Positions 43,783 to 54,337 are shown, counted from the first letter of the stretch. The stretch is DNA of 64,000 nucleotides from Streptomyces tateyamensis (GCF_003205575.1 NZ_PYBW01000004.1:46348-110347); one strand, 5' to 3'. The notes: a model not told the origin generated them from the sequence alone. Translations and numbers: made by a program.

Positions 43783-44343
43783 GTGAGATCACGAAGGAGA
43801 GCACTGGACGAGCTGGACGAGGAGCAGTTGCTCCGGCTCGTGGCCAGGGGCGACCGCGGGGCGTTCGACGAGTTGTACCGGCGGACCGCGCCGTGGCTGG
43901 CGGTGCGGCTGCGCCGGCGGTGTGCGGACGAGCAGATCGTGGCCGAAGTCATGCAGGAGACGTTCCTGGCGGTGTGGCGGGCGGCCGGGGCGTTCGCCGG
44001 GGGCGCGGTGGGCGGTACGGCCGTCGGGTGGCTGTGGACGATCGCCGCCCGTCGGCTGGTCGACGCCTTCCGGCGCCGGGCCCACCACGCCGAACCGCCG
44101 GTCGCGGCCGCCGAACTGGCCGTGGTGCCCGCGGCGGAGGACGAGGTGCTGGCCGGGACGGTCGGCGGGGACGTCGGCGACGCGCTGCGCCGGCTGGCAC
44201 CGGAACTGCGCCAGGTGCTGCAGGCCACGGTGCTCGACGGGCTGTCCGTGCGGGAGACCGCGGTGCTGCTGCGGCTGCCCGAAGGAACCGTCAAGACGCG
44301 GGCCCGCCGGGCCCGGATCGCGATGCGGGAGGCACTGGCATGA
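43783..44343 (+). CDS. ECF-family RNA polymerase sigma factor
   Basis: A 186-aa ECF sigma. Region 2 has FDELYRRTAPWLAVRLRRRC, EVMQETFLAVWRAAG and WLWTIAARRLVDAFRR. Region 4 has LDGLSVRETAVLLRLPEGTV followed by KTRARRARIAMREAL. GTG 43783 is the best in-frame start, although an AAGGAG inside the first codons could serve a later start. The palindrome GTGAC-GCAG-GTCAC (43726-43739) upstream may be regulatory. The next gene, overlapping by 4 bp, encodes its likely membrane anti-sigma factor, followed by an ABC transporter. The whole set appears to be one operon. Confidence 0.87.
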   Translation: MRSRRRALDELDEEQLLRLVARGDRGAFDELYRRTAPWLAVRLRRRCADEQIVAEVMQETFLAVWRAAGAFAGGAVGGTAVGWLWTIAARRLVDAFRRRAHHAEPPVAAAELAVVPAAEDEVLAGTVGGDVGDALRRLAPELRQVLQATVLDGLSVRETAVLLRLPEGTVKTRARRARIAMREALA

Positions 44344-45155
44344 GCGGGGAACACGCGTCGGCGCAGTTGATCGGCGACTACGCACGCGGTGACACCGCGC
44401 CGGCCGCGGACGTGCTGTGGGCACTGGAAGCCCACCTGGAGGCATGCGCGACCTGCCGCGGCCGGCTGGCGGCCGCCGTGGCCACCGAGGCGCCCGTCAC
44501 AGCGGCGCTCGTCGACACCGTCCGGGCCCAGCTGGCGCCGCAGTTGGCCGCAGCTGCGCCGAGGTCCGCGCGCCGGTACCGGCCGAACCTGGTGCCGCGC
44601 CGGCTGACGCCGGTGGCAGCGCCCTGGCTGGGCACGGCCCTGGGCTGCACCCTGCTGGCGCTGCTGCTGGGCGCGGTCGCGGCGCCCGTGCCCCTGGGCC
44701 ACGCCTCGCTGCTGGTGCTGGTCGCGCCGGTGCTGCCGCTGGGTGCGGTCGCTGCCTCGTGGTCGCGCCCGCTGGATCCGGTGCACGAGCTGACGGCCTC
44801 GACCGCCCGGGCCGGCCTGCCCCTGTTGCTGCGGCGCACCACCGCCGTCCTGGCCGTGGTGGTGCCGGTGCTGCTGCTCGGGGGCGGCCTGACCGGAACC
44901 ACCACGGCCGGGCAGTGGCTGCTGCCCTCGCTGGCTTTCACCGCCACCGCGCTGGCCCTGGGCAGCGTCGTCGGACTGACCCGGGCCGCCCTCGCGCTGC
45001 TGGCCGCCTGGTGCGCCGCCGTCGCCGTTCCCGCGTGGTTCGCCGACCGGGTCCCCCTGGTCCTGCAACCGGGCCAGCTGCCCGGGTGGGGCCTGCTGCT
45101 CGCGATCGGTACCGCTGCCGTGATCGTCCGCCGCCACGCCTACGAGGCGCTGTGA
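44340..45155 (+). CDS. Zinc-finger (zf-HC2) transmembrane anti-sigma factor
   Basis: A 271-aa protein. The N-terminal zinc-binding anti-sigma motif is HLEACATCRGRL (HxxxCxxC), and six or so hydrophobic helices follow (GTALGCTLLALLLGAVAAPV, LLVLVAPVLPLGAVAASW and later segments). The zinc domain faces the cytoplasm and should hold the ECF sigma encoded just upstream; the membrane part would sense the signal. ATG 44340 overlaps the sigma stop codon (ATGA). The multi-helix membrane part is larger than the single helix of classical anti-sigmas, which links it functionally to the transporter downstream. Confidence 0.83.
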   Translation: MSGEHASAQLIGDYARGDTAPAADVLWALEAHLEACATCRGRLAAAVATEAPVTAALVDTVRAQLAPQLAAAAPRSARRYRPNLVPRRLTPVAAPWLGTALGCTLLALLLGAVAAPVPLGHASLLVLVAPVLPLGAVAASWSRPLDPVHELTASTARAGLPLLLRRTTAVLAVVVPVLLLGGGLTGTTTAGQWLLPSLAFTATALALGSVVGLTRAALALLAAWCAAVAVPAWFADRVPLVLQPGQLPGWGLLLAIGTAAVIVRRHAYEAL

Positions 45156-45193
45156 CGGCGCCCCGACCCTCGACCCTCGAAAGGGCTCACCGC

Positions 45194-46003
45194 ATGCCAC
45201 CCACGACGAGCGCGGCCGACACCGCGCCGCGGACCTACGCCTGGGAGATCCGGGCCACCGGCCTGAAGGTCCGGGCCGGGCGCCGGAAGACGGCCGTCGA
45301 CGGTCTCGACCTCTCGCTCGGCACCGGTGTGCACGGGCTGCTGGGGCCCAACGGGGCGGGGAAGACCACCCTGATCCGGTCCCTGGCCACCGTGCTGCGC
45401 CCCGCCGAGGGCGAGCTGGAGCTGTGCGGCACCGCCGTGGGCGCCCGGAGCGACCTGCGGGCGCTGCGCCGCCGGATCGGTTACCTGCCGCAGGAGTTCG
45501 GCTACTACAAGCGCTTCACGGTCCGTGAGTTCGTCGAGTACATGGCCTGGTTGAAGGAGGTCCCCAAGGCGGCCGTCCCCGCGGCCGTCCAGCGGGCCGT
45601 GGAGCGGGTGGGCCTGGCCGACCGCGCCGACCACCGGATGCGCACGCTGTCCGGGGGCATGGTGCGCCGGGCCGGCATCGCCCAGGCCATCGTCAACGAC
45701 CCCGTCCTGCTGCTGCTGGACGAACCGACCGCCGGCCTGGATCCGGCGCAGCGGCTGCGCTTTCGCGAGCTGCTGCAGGAACTGGGCCGCGACACCTGCG
45801 TAGTGGTCTCCACCCACCTGGTCGAGGACGTGGCTGCCGCCTGCTCCGACGTGGTGCTCTTCGCCGAGGGCCGCCTGCTCTTCCAGGGCACCCCGGACGA
45901 ACTGGCCGCGGCGGGCGGACCCGGGCACCCGGGCGACAGTCCGCTGGAGCGCGGCTACTCGGCGCTCCTGGACACGCGCGCGCAGCGGGGAGGCAACTGG
46001 TGA
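45194..46003 (+). CDS. ABC transporter ATP-binding protein
   Basis: A 269-aa ATPase with Walker A LLGPNGAGKTTLIRS, a Q-loop (GYLPQEFGYYKRFTV), signature TLSGGMVRRAGIAQA, Walker B VLLLLDEPTAGLDP and the switch His in VVSTHLVEDV. This is the CcmA/DRR-like multidrug or export group. ATG 45194 has GAAAGGG 8 nt upstream. GTG 45152 overlapping the anti-sigma stop is an alternative that adds 14 residues. It works with the two membrane proteins that follow. Confidence 0.9.
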   Translation: MPPTTSAADTAPRTYAWEIRATGLKVRAGRRKTAVDGLDLSLGTGVHGLLGPNGAGKTTLIRSLATVLRPAEGELELCGTAVGARSDLRALRRRIGYLPQEFGYYKRFTVREFVEYMAWLKEVPKAAVPAAVQRAVERVGLADRADHRMRTLSGGMVRRAGIAQAIVNDPVLLLLDEPTAGLDPAQRLRFRELLQELGRDTCVVVSTHLVEDVAAACSDVVLFAEGRLLFQGTPDELAAAGGPGHPGDSPLERGYSALLDTRAQRGGNW

Positions 46004-47394
46004 ACGCACGCCTGCTGCGGACCGAGCTGAGGCGCTCGGCCGCCCCGTGGGCCGGCCTGGCCGTGCTGGGCGGCAGCCTGGCCGTCTTCCTCCTGATCGA
46101 CGGGATCTGGCGGCGGGGCACCGCCGGCTGGACGGCCCAGTGGACCAGCATGGCCCTGTGGACCCGGTACCTGCTGGGCTTCTGGTGGCCGCTCGTGGTG
46201 GGCCTGGGCGCGGTGTACGGGCTGCGCGACGCCCGCTCGCGGATGAGCGAGCTGCTGTCCAGTACACCGCGGCCGCCCTGGCGCCGGGCGGCGCTGCCGG
46301 CCGGGGCGCTGGCGCTCGCGCTGGCCGGGGGCTTCGGCCTGCTGGTCCTGGTGGGCGGGGTCCAGGTCGCCGCCGGCGCCACCGGTTACACCAGCCTCGG
46401 CTGGCTGCCGATCTCGCTGGTGGCGGCGCTGGGCCTGGTCGCGGGGGCGGTGTTCGGCATGGGCGTCGCGCGAACCCTGCCCTCCGTGCTCACCCCGCCG
46501 GCCCTGACCCTGGCCTTCCTCGTGCTGACCTCCGCCCTGCGGCCGAACAGCGAGGGGGCACTGCCGTCGAGCACCGCGCCGAACCGGCTCGCCCTGTTCT
46601 CCCCGGTGACCGCGGACCCGCGGGAGGTGCTGCTGACGCTGTCCGGCTCCGTGCACCTGGGCCAGGCGCTCTGGCTGCTCGGCGTGCTCGCCACCGGCTT
46701 CGCCCTGCTGTCGGCCGCGACCGGCCGGGCCCGGCTGCTCGCGCTGGTCCCCCTGCTGGCCGGCGCGCTGCTCGCCCTGCTGGTGCTTCCGGCCACCGCG
46801 CGCGGCACCTACGTGGTCGACCGGGCCGCCGCCGCGCCGGTCTGCGACGGACCGGTCTGCGTGACGCGGGCGAACAGCGCGCGGCTGCCCGAACTGGCGC
46901 GGCGCAGCACGGAGGCGCTGCGCGTGCTGCACGAGGTGCTGGGCGACCGGGCACCGAACGCGGTCCGGGAGGACACCGGGCTGCGCGCCCTCGGCGATCC
47001 GCGCCCGCTCACCGGCGACGTGCTGCTGGTCGACTTCGACGACCGGCTGTTCGCCGGGGTGACGGGCAGTCAGCTGACCCGGGCGCTGGTCGCCCAGGGC
47101 CTGGCCCCGAACTGCCGGGTCAACGACGACCGGGAGGGCGGCGACCAGGCGGCGGTCGCCGTCCAGAGCGTGGCCGTGAGCTGGGCCCTGCACGACCCCG
47201 GGCGCCGGCCGCTGGAACACGAGGGGGACCAGGCGTACCTACGGCACACCTGGGCGCAGGCCGACGCCGCCTGGCAGCGGCTGCTGGCGGCGCCACCGGC
47301 CGAGCAGCGCACCCGGATCGCCGAGGTGCACGACGCCGGTCTGTCGTGCACGGGGGCGAACGGGCTCGCGATGCTGGCGGGGGAGCGGTCGTGA
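46000..47394 (+). CDS. ABC transporter permease with extracytoplasmic domain
   Basis: A 464-aa membrane protein. The first 270 or so residues contain about six hydrophobic helices (WAGLAVLGGSLAVFLLIDGI, FWWPLVVGLGAVYGLRDARS and others). The last about 180 residues are soluble, with Cys pairs (PVCDGPVCV; CRVNDD; SCTGANG), and are probably outside the cell. The GTG overlaps the ATPase stop (GTGA). This is the membrane partner of the upstream ATPase. The paired cysteines suggest disulphides in the outer domain. The substrate is unknown. Confidence 0.8.
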   Translation: MNARLLRTELRRSAAPWAGLAVLGGSLAVFLLIDGIWRRGTAGWTAQWTSMALWTRYLLGFWWPLVVGLGAVYGLRDARSRMSELLSSTPRPPWRRAALPAGALALALAGGFGLLVLVGGVQVAAGATGYTSLGWLPISLVAALGLVAGAVFGMGVARTLPSVLTPPALTLAFLVLTSALRPNSEGALPSSTAPNRLALFSPVTADPREVLLTLSGSVHLGQALWLLGVLATGFALLSAATGRARLLALVPLLAGALLALLVLPATARGTYVVDRAAAAPVCDGPVCVTRANSARLPELARRSTEALRVLHEVLGDRAPNAVREDTGLRALGDPRPLTGDVLLVDFDDRLFAGVTGSQLTRALVAQGLAPNCRVNDDREGGDQAAVAVQSVAVSWALHDPGRRPLEHEGDQAYLRHTWAQADAAWQRLLAAPPAEQRTRIAEVHDAGLSCTGANGLAMLAGERS

Positions 47395-47969
47395 GCAGGT
47401 GGCTGACGCTGTACGCGCGTTCCCGGCAGGTGCCGGCATCGGCCGCCGCGGCCGCAGCGGTCGCCCTGGCGGCCTGGGCCGCCCGCCAGGACAGCGCCGC
47501 CGGTGTACCGGAGCTCGGGACGGCGCTCCTGGCCCTCACCGCGGCGGTGGCGGGCGCATCCGTCGGGCTCGGCGGGCCGGACGTCGGGCTGGACCGGACG
47601 GCTGCGATCCGCTGGCTGCCCCGACGGGCCGCGCACGTGCTGCTGATCGGCGCGGTCGCCGCCGGCGTGCTGCTGGTGGGCCGGGCGGCGGGGGCTGGGC
47701 TCGCCCCGGTCGCGCTGCTGGTCCGGGACAGCGCGGGCCTGGCCGGGCTGGCCGCGCTCGGGGCGGTGCTGTGCGGGGCTCCGTTCGCCTGGACCCTGCC
47801 GACCGGCTGGCTCGCCGTCACGCTCTGCGTGCCGGCCCCGGGCGGCACGGCGGGGGAGGTGATCGGCTGGCTGGTCCTCGCCCCGGGCACCGCGGTGTCC
47901 AGCGGAACGGGGTGGACCCTGGCCGCGGTCGGCACCGCGCTGTACGCCGTGGCGGGGCCCAGACGCTGA
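47391..47969 (+). CDS. Membrane protein, last gene of the sigma/ABC operon
   Basis: A 192-aa hydrophobic protein with about five to six helices (AAAVALAAWAARQ, LLALTAAVAGASVGLG, HVLLIGAVAAGVLLVGRA, GLAALGAVLCGAPFAWTLP). It is probably a second permease subunit or accessory. GTG 47391 overlaps the stop of the preceding permease by 4 bp, with GGGGGAG upstream. It has no family signature that I recognise; its assignment rests on position and topology. A hairpin at 47986-48018 ends the operon. Confidence 0.75.
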   Translation: MSRWLTLYARSRQVPASAAAAAAVALAAWAARQDSAAGVPELGTALLALTAAVAGASVGLGGPDVGLDRTAAIRWLPRRAAHVLLIGAVAAGVLLVGRAAGAGLAPVALLVRDSAGLAGLAALGAVLCGAPFAWTLPTGWLAVTLCVPAPGGTAGEVIGWLVLAPGTAVSSGTGWTLAAVGTALYAVAGPRR

Positions 47970-47985
47970 CGGATCGCCGCAGGTT

Positions 47986-48018
47986 CGAGACGCTGTCGCC
48001 CCTTGCGGCAGTGTCTCG
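47986..48018 (+). terminator. Hairpin terminator after the sigma/ABC operon
   Basis: CGAGACGCTG (47986-47995) and CAGTGTCTCG (48009-48018) pair with one G-U wobble; the loop is 13 nt. Confidence 0.6.
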
Positions 48019-48096
48019 GAACAACTTTCGGCCGAGCGGAATGCCTGGCGCATTACGGGGCAGACGACAGGCCTGTCACGACGGGAGGGGCCACCC

Positions 48097-48498
48097 ATGG
48101 ATCTGATCACAGCTCGGACCACGATGCAGTTGCGAACCGGGGTGGACACTGTCGTGCCGGTGACGGCCGAGTGCTCGTACAGCACCGCGGACCCGTTCGC
48201 GGTGCGCTGCCAGTTCCCCGGCGAACGGGATTCGGTGGACTGGGTGTTCGGCCGCGATCTGCTGGCCCGCGGGCTGACGGCCGGCTGCGGGGACGGGGAC
48301 GTGCACATCGCCCCGGCCGACCGGCAGAACGTGTACATAGCCGTCGCCGGGCCGAACGGCGTCGCCCTGCTGGTGGCCAGCGTGAGCGACCTGGTCGACT
48401 TCCTCACCCGTTCCTACGCGCTCGTGCCGAAGGGCACCGAGGGCGCCCACATCGACTGGGACGCCTGCATCGACCGGCTGCTCGCCAGTCCGTCCTGA
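48097..48498 (+). CDS. SsgA-like sporulation/cell-division regulator (SALP)
   Basis: A 133-aa SsgA-family protein. Characteristic features are the start TARTTMQLRTGVDTVVPV, AECSYSTADPFAVRCQF, VDWVFGRDLLARGL and LVDFLTRSYALVPKGTE. ATG 48097 has GGGAGG about 10 nt upstream. SALPs occur only in sporulating actinomycetes, where they guide septum placement and peptidoglycan remodelling during sporulation. This makes it the clearest taxonomic marker in the window. It is monocistronic between two hairpins or promoters; its exact paralogue group (SsgB to SsgG) cannot be fixed from the sequence alone. Confidence 0.92.
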   Translation: MDLITARTTMQLRTGVDTVVPVTAECSYSTADPFAVRCQFPGERDSVDWVFGRDLLARGLTAGCGDGDVHIAPADRQNVYIAVAGPNGVALLVASVSDLVDFLTRSYALVPKGTEGAHIDWDACIDRLLASPS

Positions 48499-48578
48499 CG
48501 CACGCCTGACGCGGCGCCGACACCCCGGAGCGCCGGCCCGGCGGCCCGGTGGGCTGTCAATTCAGCTGTGGCAGATGG

Positions 48579-48608
48579 TTGTTCGACCGTCGACCGGCCG
48601 GATAGGGT
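48579..48608 (+). promoter_or_regulatory. Promoter of the large FN3-containing gene
   Basis: TTGTTC (48579-48584), 18 nt, TAGGGT (48603-48608). The predicted start near 48615 rules out the upstream GTG at 48609 as a translation start. Confidence 0.5.
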
Positions 48609-48689
48609 GTGGCCCTGCTGTGGGGGTGGGGCCACGCACAATTTCCGTTGCGCGTGCGAGGCCGGGGGGCCGGAGCGACGAAGAGCGCG

Positions 48690-50222
48690 TGTCTGGAGAT
48701 CCACCAGATCAATGTCAGCCAGGGAGACGGGATCCTCATCGTCAACCGGATGCTGTCCAAGGTCCGGGCCAGGATCCGGGAGCGGCTGCAGGATCTGGTG
48801 GCCGACCGCGACGAGGCCGACGGCTGGACGGTAACCGGGCAGGTGCGCGGCAGCATCGACCTCGGGCCCGGTGCGCAGCCGACCCGACTGAACGTCACCC
48901 TGCCGGTCCCCGCGGCCGACCACGCGCACTGGCAGCTCGAACTCGACGAGGCGAGCCCGGTGCGGCTGCCCTCGATCGGGCAGGTCCTCGCCCTGCTCGG
49001 CGGGGATCCGACCGCGCTTCCCGCGGGCCTGTCCACCCTCGGCGGCCTGACTGTCACGGGCCTGGGCATCGGCCTGGATCCGCGCACCCTGGCGCTGACC
49101 GGGCTCACCCTGATGTTCGACCAGGCCGAGGACGCCTGGACGGTGATCGAGGGTCAGGTCGTGGTGCGCGGGGTCAGCGCGGTGCTGGTCTTCGACCCCG
49201 CCCGCGACCCGGTGGCGGTGCGCGGCCAGCTCACCGGTGAACTCGTGCTGGCGGGCCACCCGGTGGACGTGAGCGCGATCAAGAACGGGTTCGAGGAGGA
49301 GTGGCAGGTCCTGGCCGGGTTCACGCACTCGGTACAGGTGCCCGGCTTCGAGGCGCTGGACAGCTGGCTGGCCGGCCCGCGCGCCCGCCAGGCGCTGCCG
49401 GCCACCCTGCCGCTGGCGCAGGGCTTCGAGCTGGCCCGGGTGGTGCTGCTCTTCGAGGAGCGGGCAGGCGGCGCCCTCGCCATGTTCGGGTTCGCCGCCG
49501 ACCTCCCGCAGCCGTGGACCCTGCTGCCCGGCCGGCTTGCTCTGACGCAGGTCAGCGCCGACCTGCAGAGCAGCTACCCGGTCGGCCCGGACACCGTCAG
49601 CGGCTACGTCCGGGGCGCCCTCGCCCTCGGCGGCGCCCGGGTCGACCTGGTCGCGGTCAGACCGGCCGCCGCCGGGCCCTGGGAGTTCACCGGCACGCTG
49701 GCCGCCGAGACCAACAACGACAGCCTGGACCTGGTCGCCGCGGCGGCCGACCTGACCGCGCCCGGCAGCGCCGCCCCCGGCCTGCCCGCCGACGCGCCCG
49801 AGCACGGCATCTCGGGTCCGGTCCTGGTCACGCGGGCCGCCTTCCGGGCCGTCCCGGACACCGGAGCGCTGCAGCTGAGCGGCACGGTGGGGTTCGGCGG
49901 CTGGACGATCCCGTTCGGGGCCGGGCAGTGGGCGGTGGCCTCGCTGACCGCCCAGCTGGACCTGCCAGGCCGCGGCGCGCCCGCCACCGGCAGCATCACC
50001 GGCACCCTGGAGTGCGCGGGCCTGCTCGCCACCGTGACCCTGGCGCTCGGCGGCCCGAGCGTGCAGACCGTGCTGACCGGCACGCTCGGGCCGGCGCAGC
50101 TCGGCGCCCTGTCGATCGCCGAGCTGATCGCCGGAGCCTGCGCCCCGCCGGCCGGAGCGGGCTGGCGCGAGGCAGCCCCGGCCGCGTTGGCGGCACCCGC
50201 CTTCACCTCCGCCGCGCTGTAG
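48690..50222 (+). pseudogene. Giant unknown beta-rich protein, N-terminal part up to an in-frame TAG
   Basis: About 510 codons in one frame. The beginning, LEIHQINVSQGDGILIVNR, resembles the QGD-type opening of ComEC-like metallo-beta-lactamase proteins, but no HxHxDH follows. The rest is repetitive beta-strand sequence (GLTVTGLGIGLDPRTLALTG; GQLTGELVLAGHPVDVSAIK) of unknown family. The start is unclear: GTG 48689 with GGAGCGA upstream is one base out of frame, so a further small indel at the start is possible. The frame stops at TAG 50220-50222, yet the same coding style continues at once in the same frame. I therefore treat it as the first piece of a broken gene. Confidence 0.6.
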
Positions 50223-53200
50223 CTGAACGCGTCCACCTCCCAACTGCTGCTGCACGGGCAGCTGGCCGCGCAGGGCGCCGTCCCCGCCGCCGAGGCCTTC
50301 GTCCACCTGGCCCGCGACCCGCGGCCGGGACAGGGCTCGGCCCTGCACTACGCGGTGGCCCTGTCCCTCGGCAGCGGCTTCAGGTTCGCCTCGCTGCTCC
50401 CGGCGGCCGCGGGCATGGACGAGTGGGTGCGGGTGAGCGCCGCCCAGCTCGTGGTCTCCGACCTGGCGGGCCGCACCCTGGCCGAACTGGGCGCCGCCAC
50501 CGAGCCGTTGCTGGCCGCCCTCGGTACGGAGACGAGCCCGCTGGCGGGGCTGGGCGAGCACGCGCTGACCCTGTCGACCGGGGTGGCCTGCCTGGCCCGG
50601 GTCGACTTCGCCCGCTCCCCGCTGCTGCGCCACCTGCTGGAGATCGGCCGGGCGGGGAGCACCCCGCAGCTGTGGCTGACGGCCGTGGTCGACCGCGCCG
50701 ACCCCGCGCGCACCGTGTTCACCGCCGAGCTGCCCGAGATCACCATCGCCGACACCGTCCACCTGCGGGCCGGGCGGCCCGCGGGTCAGCTACGGCCCGG
50801 CGACGGCCGACCGGGTGGAGGTGGCGGGCCGCATCGAGCTCGACGGGATCTTCGGCAGCGCCTACCGGTTCGACGTCCTGCTCACCGTGGACGGCCGCGG
50901 CATGACGACGAAGCTCACCCAGGCCGGGCCGTCCTCCCCGGCCGCGCAGGAGATCGCGCAGCCGTTCGGGCTGCCCGGCCTGCGGATCACCGACCTGGCC
51001 GCCGACCTCGCCTACCGGTGGGGCACGACACCGGCCGACGGGACACCGGTTGCGCCGAGCAGCTCCACCGCCATGGTGCGCGGCACCGTACTGCTGGGCC
51101 GCGCACCCCGGCCGGGGGAGGCGGACCAGCGCCTGGCCTGCGCGGCGCGTCTGCTGCTGTGCGACGGGGCCGCGGCGCTGTTCGACGTGACGCTCACCGC
51201 CGACTGGTCACTGGGCGCCTTCGCCGCGCAGTGCTTCACCGGCACCGCAGCGACCTGGCCCAGCGACCTGATCGAGGTGACCCTGCGGGCCGGCAGCCGG
51301 ATCTACTACTACGACCCGGCGTACGACCCCGCGCGGACCCTGCGGGCGCCGGACGGGACCACCCCGCACGAGGGCTTCACCATCGACGCGCCGCTCACCG
51401 TGACGCTGGTCGTCGCCGTCGACCTGCACGGCCTCGTCACCGTGCTGCCCGACCCCGCCACCCACCGGTACGACCGGATCGCCGCGAGCCTCCTGCTGGA
51501 GGCGCCGGTCGACCTCGGATTCCTGGCGCTGGCGGGGACGGAGCGCACAGGCGGCACCTGTACCGGCGGGCCCGCGCTCACCCTCCAGAGCGGCCCGGTC
51601 CGGCGCGCGGCGCTGACGACCGGCGTCAACTTCCTGGGCGAGGCCTTCGCCGTGGCCGAGGTCTCCGTCACCGCCGCCCCGGACGGCGGCCGGACCTTCG
51701 CGGGCAAGCTCACCGCGCTGCGCGACCAGGGCCCCTTCGGCCTGCTGAACCGCCCGTTCCACTACACCACCCACCCCGACCGCGAACCCGAGTTCGGGGT
51801 GGAAGGCTGGCCCGCCTTCAGCTCGGCGGAGGACCTGGTGGACTTCGTGTCCGCCCTCGGCTCGCTCGCCGCACCGAAGGCCGACTCGCCGTGCGGCCCG
51901 CTGACCGACCTCATCGCGCACCAGGCGTTCAGCACCGACTACACGATCTCGCCCTCGGCCGCCGCCGAGGGCGGCGACCTGGTCTTCGGCCTCGCGGGCA
52001 GCTGCCGACTGACCCTGATCGGCAGTCAGACCCCACTCCTGGAACTCGACTTCCCCGCCCTTACTGTGCGCGTCCCGACCGCCACCCGCTGGACCGACCT
52101 GCCGCGCGTCCTCACCGAGGGCATCCGCGACGGCGCGGCGCGGTTCGCGCTGGCCCTGCTGCGCGATCCCGGGAAGACCGCGCTGTTCCTCGCCGTGGTG
52201 ATCGGGCCGCAGGCCGTCAGGGTCGCCGAGCAACTGCTCTGCGACGGCCTGGTGGGCGAGGCCGTCCCGGAGGCCACCGCGGCGGCCGCCACCGCGCTCG
52301 CCACTGCAGCCGCGGGCGGCGCCGTGACGGCGGCCGCAGTGACCGCCGCCGTCGCGGGCATCGCCGCCGTGCTGGCGGACCCGGCCTACCGGAGCGGTGG
52401 CGAGCCGGGCCCGGACCTCGGCACCCCCGTCCTGCGCCACGCCGAGTACGCCGACGGCGCGGTCACCGTGCGCTGGACCGGGGCGCGCCGGGCCGCCGGG
52501 TACACCCTGGCGGTGCTGCGCCCCGACGGCACCTCGCTCGCCGCCAGCTCCCTGGGCCCGGAGCTGAGCGGGTCGGTGCCGCTGGACCCGGAACCGCTGC
52601 CGGCCGGCGCCTACCAGGTCCGGGTCCGCAGCACCCGGGGGGAGCTGCTGGGGCCGTGGTCCGCACCGCTGACCCTGACCAAGCCCGCCGCGCCGATCAT
52701 GGACCTGACGTACCACCAGGGCGCCGCGCTCACCATCAGCTGGACCCCGGCGCCCGGGGCTGAGCAGGTAGCCGTCCAGCTCGCCTACCCCACCGGCGGG
52801 CGGCTCGCGAACACCACGCGGCCCGCCGTGGTGCGCGAACTCACCGTCAGGTTGCTGCCTCCCCAGAACGGGGCCTTCCCGCTGGGCACCGCGCTGCCGG
52901 GCGCGTACACGGCGCGGACTCGCAACCTGATGCCGGGTCAGTTCCCGGGCACCTGGGGCTCCGCGGCGCTGACGGTCCTCAGCCGGCCGTCGCCGACGAT
53001 CCTGTCCACCACCCAGGCGGGCGACGGCCTGGAGGTCAGCTGGCGCGCCGACGCGCCGTGCGACCTGGTGGTGGTGGACCTCACCACCAGCGCGGTCGTG
53101 GCCACCGCGACGGCGGTCAGCGGCGGCCGGGCCCAGCTGCGGCCCGTGCCGGCCCTGGTGCACGGCCGCAGGTACAACGTGTACCTGCGGGCGGACCAGG

Positions 53201-54252
53201 ACGGCCTCGGGCTGAGCGCACTGGTGAACCGCCTGTTCACCGCGCTGGCCGTGCCCGCCCCGGCGCGCGCCGCGCTGCGCAACGAGGCGGGTGCGGTCAC
53301 CGCGTCGTGGACCGCCGTCGAGGTCCCGGACGCGGCCACCGCGCCCACCTACACCTACGAGCTGGTCGACGTCTCCCCGGGCGCGCTGCCGGCCACCGTC
53401 AGCAGCGGCACCGGCATCGTCGGCACCAGTGCGCCGGCCGTCCTGGCCGGCGGGAGCAAGCTGCGGCCACTGTCGACCTACCGGTTCCAGGTCCGCGCCG
53501 AACTGGGCGGCAACCACAGCCCGTGGACGATCGCGCCGCACCTGTTCGTGCTGGACCTCCCGGCGCCGCTCTCCCCGCTGCTGTCGATCGACGACGCGGG
53601 TATCGCCCTGACCTGGACGGACCCGCCCGTGGTCACCGCCGACGCCGCGCGCCGCACCCTGACCCTGACTCCGTTCAGCGGCCCGCTGCCGGCCGGCGCC
53701 GTGCACTCGCTCGCGTACCAGGCGGTGCTGTACTGCGCCGGCGTCGAGGTGGCCCGGCTGGACGCCACGACCGCCCGATGGGTCGTGCTCAGCCGGACCG
53801 ACGGGCGCGTCCCGGTCGTCGGTGAGAACTACACTGCCCGGGTCCGCCTGGCCACCCCCGACAGCACGGGCCCCTGGGCCGAGACTCCGCGCGCCGACGT
53901 GCTGGGCCGGGTCCAGGGTGCCCGGGTGTTCTCGCTCCCGCCGACCATGGACCCGCTCGTGGTGACCTGGACACCCCCTTCGGTGCCCAGCACCGGTGTC
54001 TTCCACGAGATCACGGCCACCCTCGACCGGACCGCCACGGACCAGCCGGCGACCGGCGCGGCCCGCACCACGACCAGCTACACCGTGCACCCCGCCACGA
54101 CCACCCCGACCCCCAACCCGCCGCCCGCCCTGATCTCCACCGCCGGCTGGCGCGGCACCTACCTGATCCGGATCCGCGCCCGCACCGCCCAGACCACCGG
54201 ACCGTGGACCGAGGCCGGGAGCATCCGGATCCTCGACACCGGACCGGTCTGA
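50223..54252 (+). pseudogene. Giant unknown protein, remainder after the TAG, with frameshift and C-terminal FN3-like domains
   Basis: Directly after the TAG the same frame goes on (LNASTSQLLLHGQLAAQG, ARVDFARSPLLRHLLEIGRA) to about 50775. There, removal of one G from the GGGCGG run would lead smoothly from DTVHLRAGG to PRVSYGPATADRVEV in the next frame. That frame then stays open to 54252 (GTG 50815 is its first possible start, 1,145 codons). The last about 650 residues are a series of roughly six fibronectin-III-like domains (VTVRWTGARRAAGYTLAVLR; LTISWTPAPGAEQVAVQL; GLEVSWRADAPCDLVVVDL). There is no signal peptide or membrane helix. Two lesions in one gene favour a pseudogene over error. 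The function is unknown. Confidence 0.6.
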
Positions 54253-54337
54253 GGACGGATCCGTCCGAGCGCGGACCGGTCTGAGCACGGGACCGTCCGA
54301 CCGCCTGCGGGTGCGGCGGCGTCGTGATGATCTTGGT

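Noticed and set aside
50220..50222. Programmed TAG readthrough or recoding in the giant gene
   Set aside because: No stimulatory structure or consensus is visible, and a second lesion nearby fits decay or sequencing error better.
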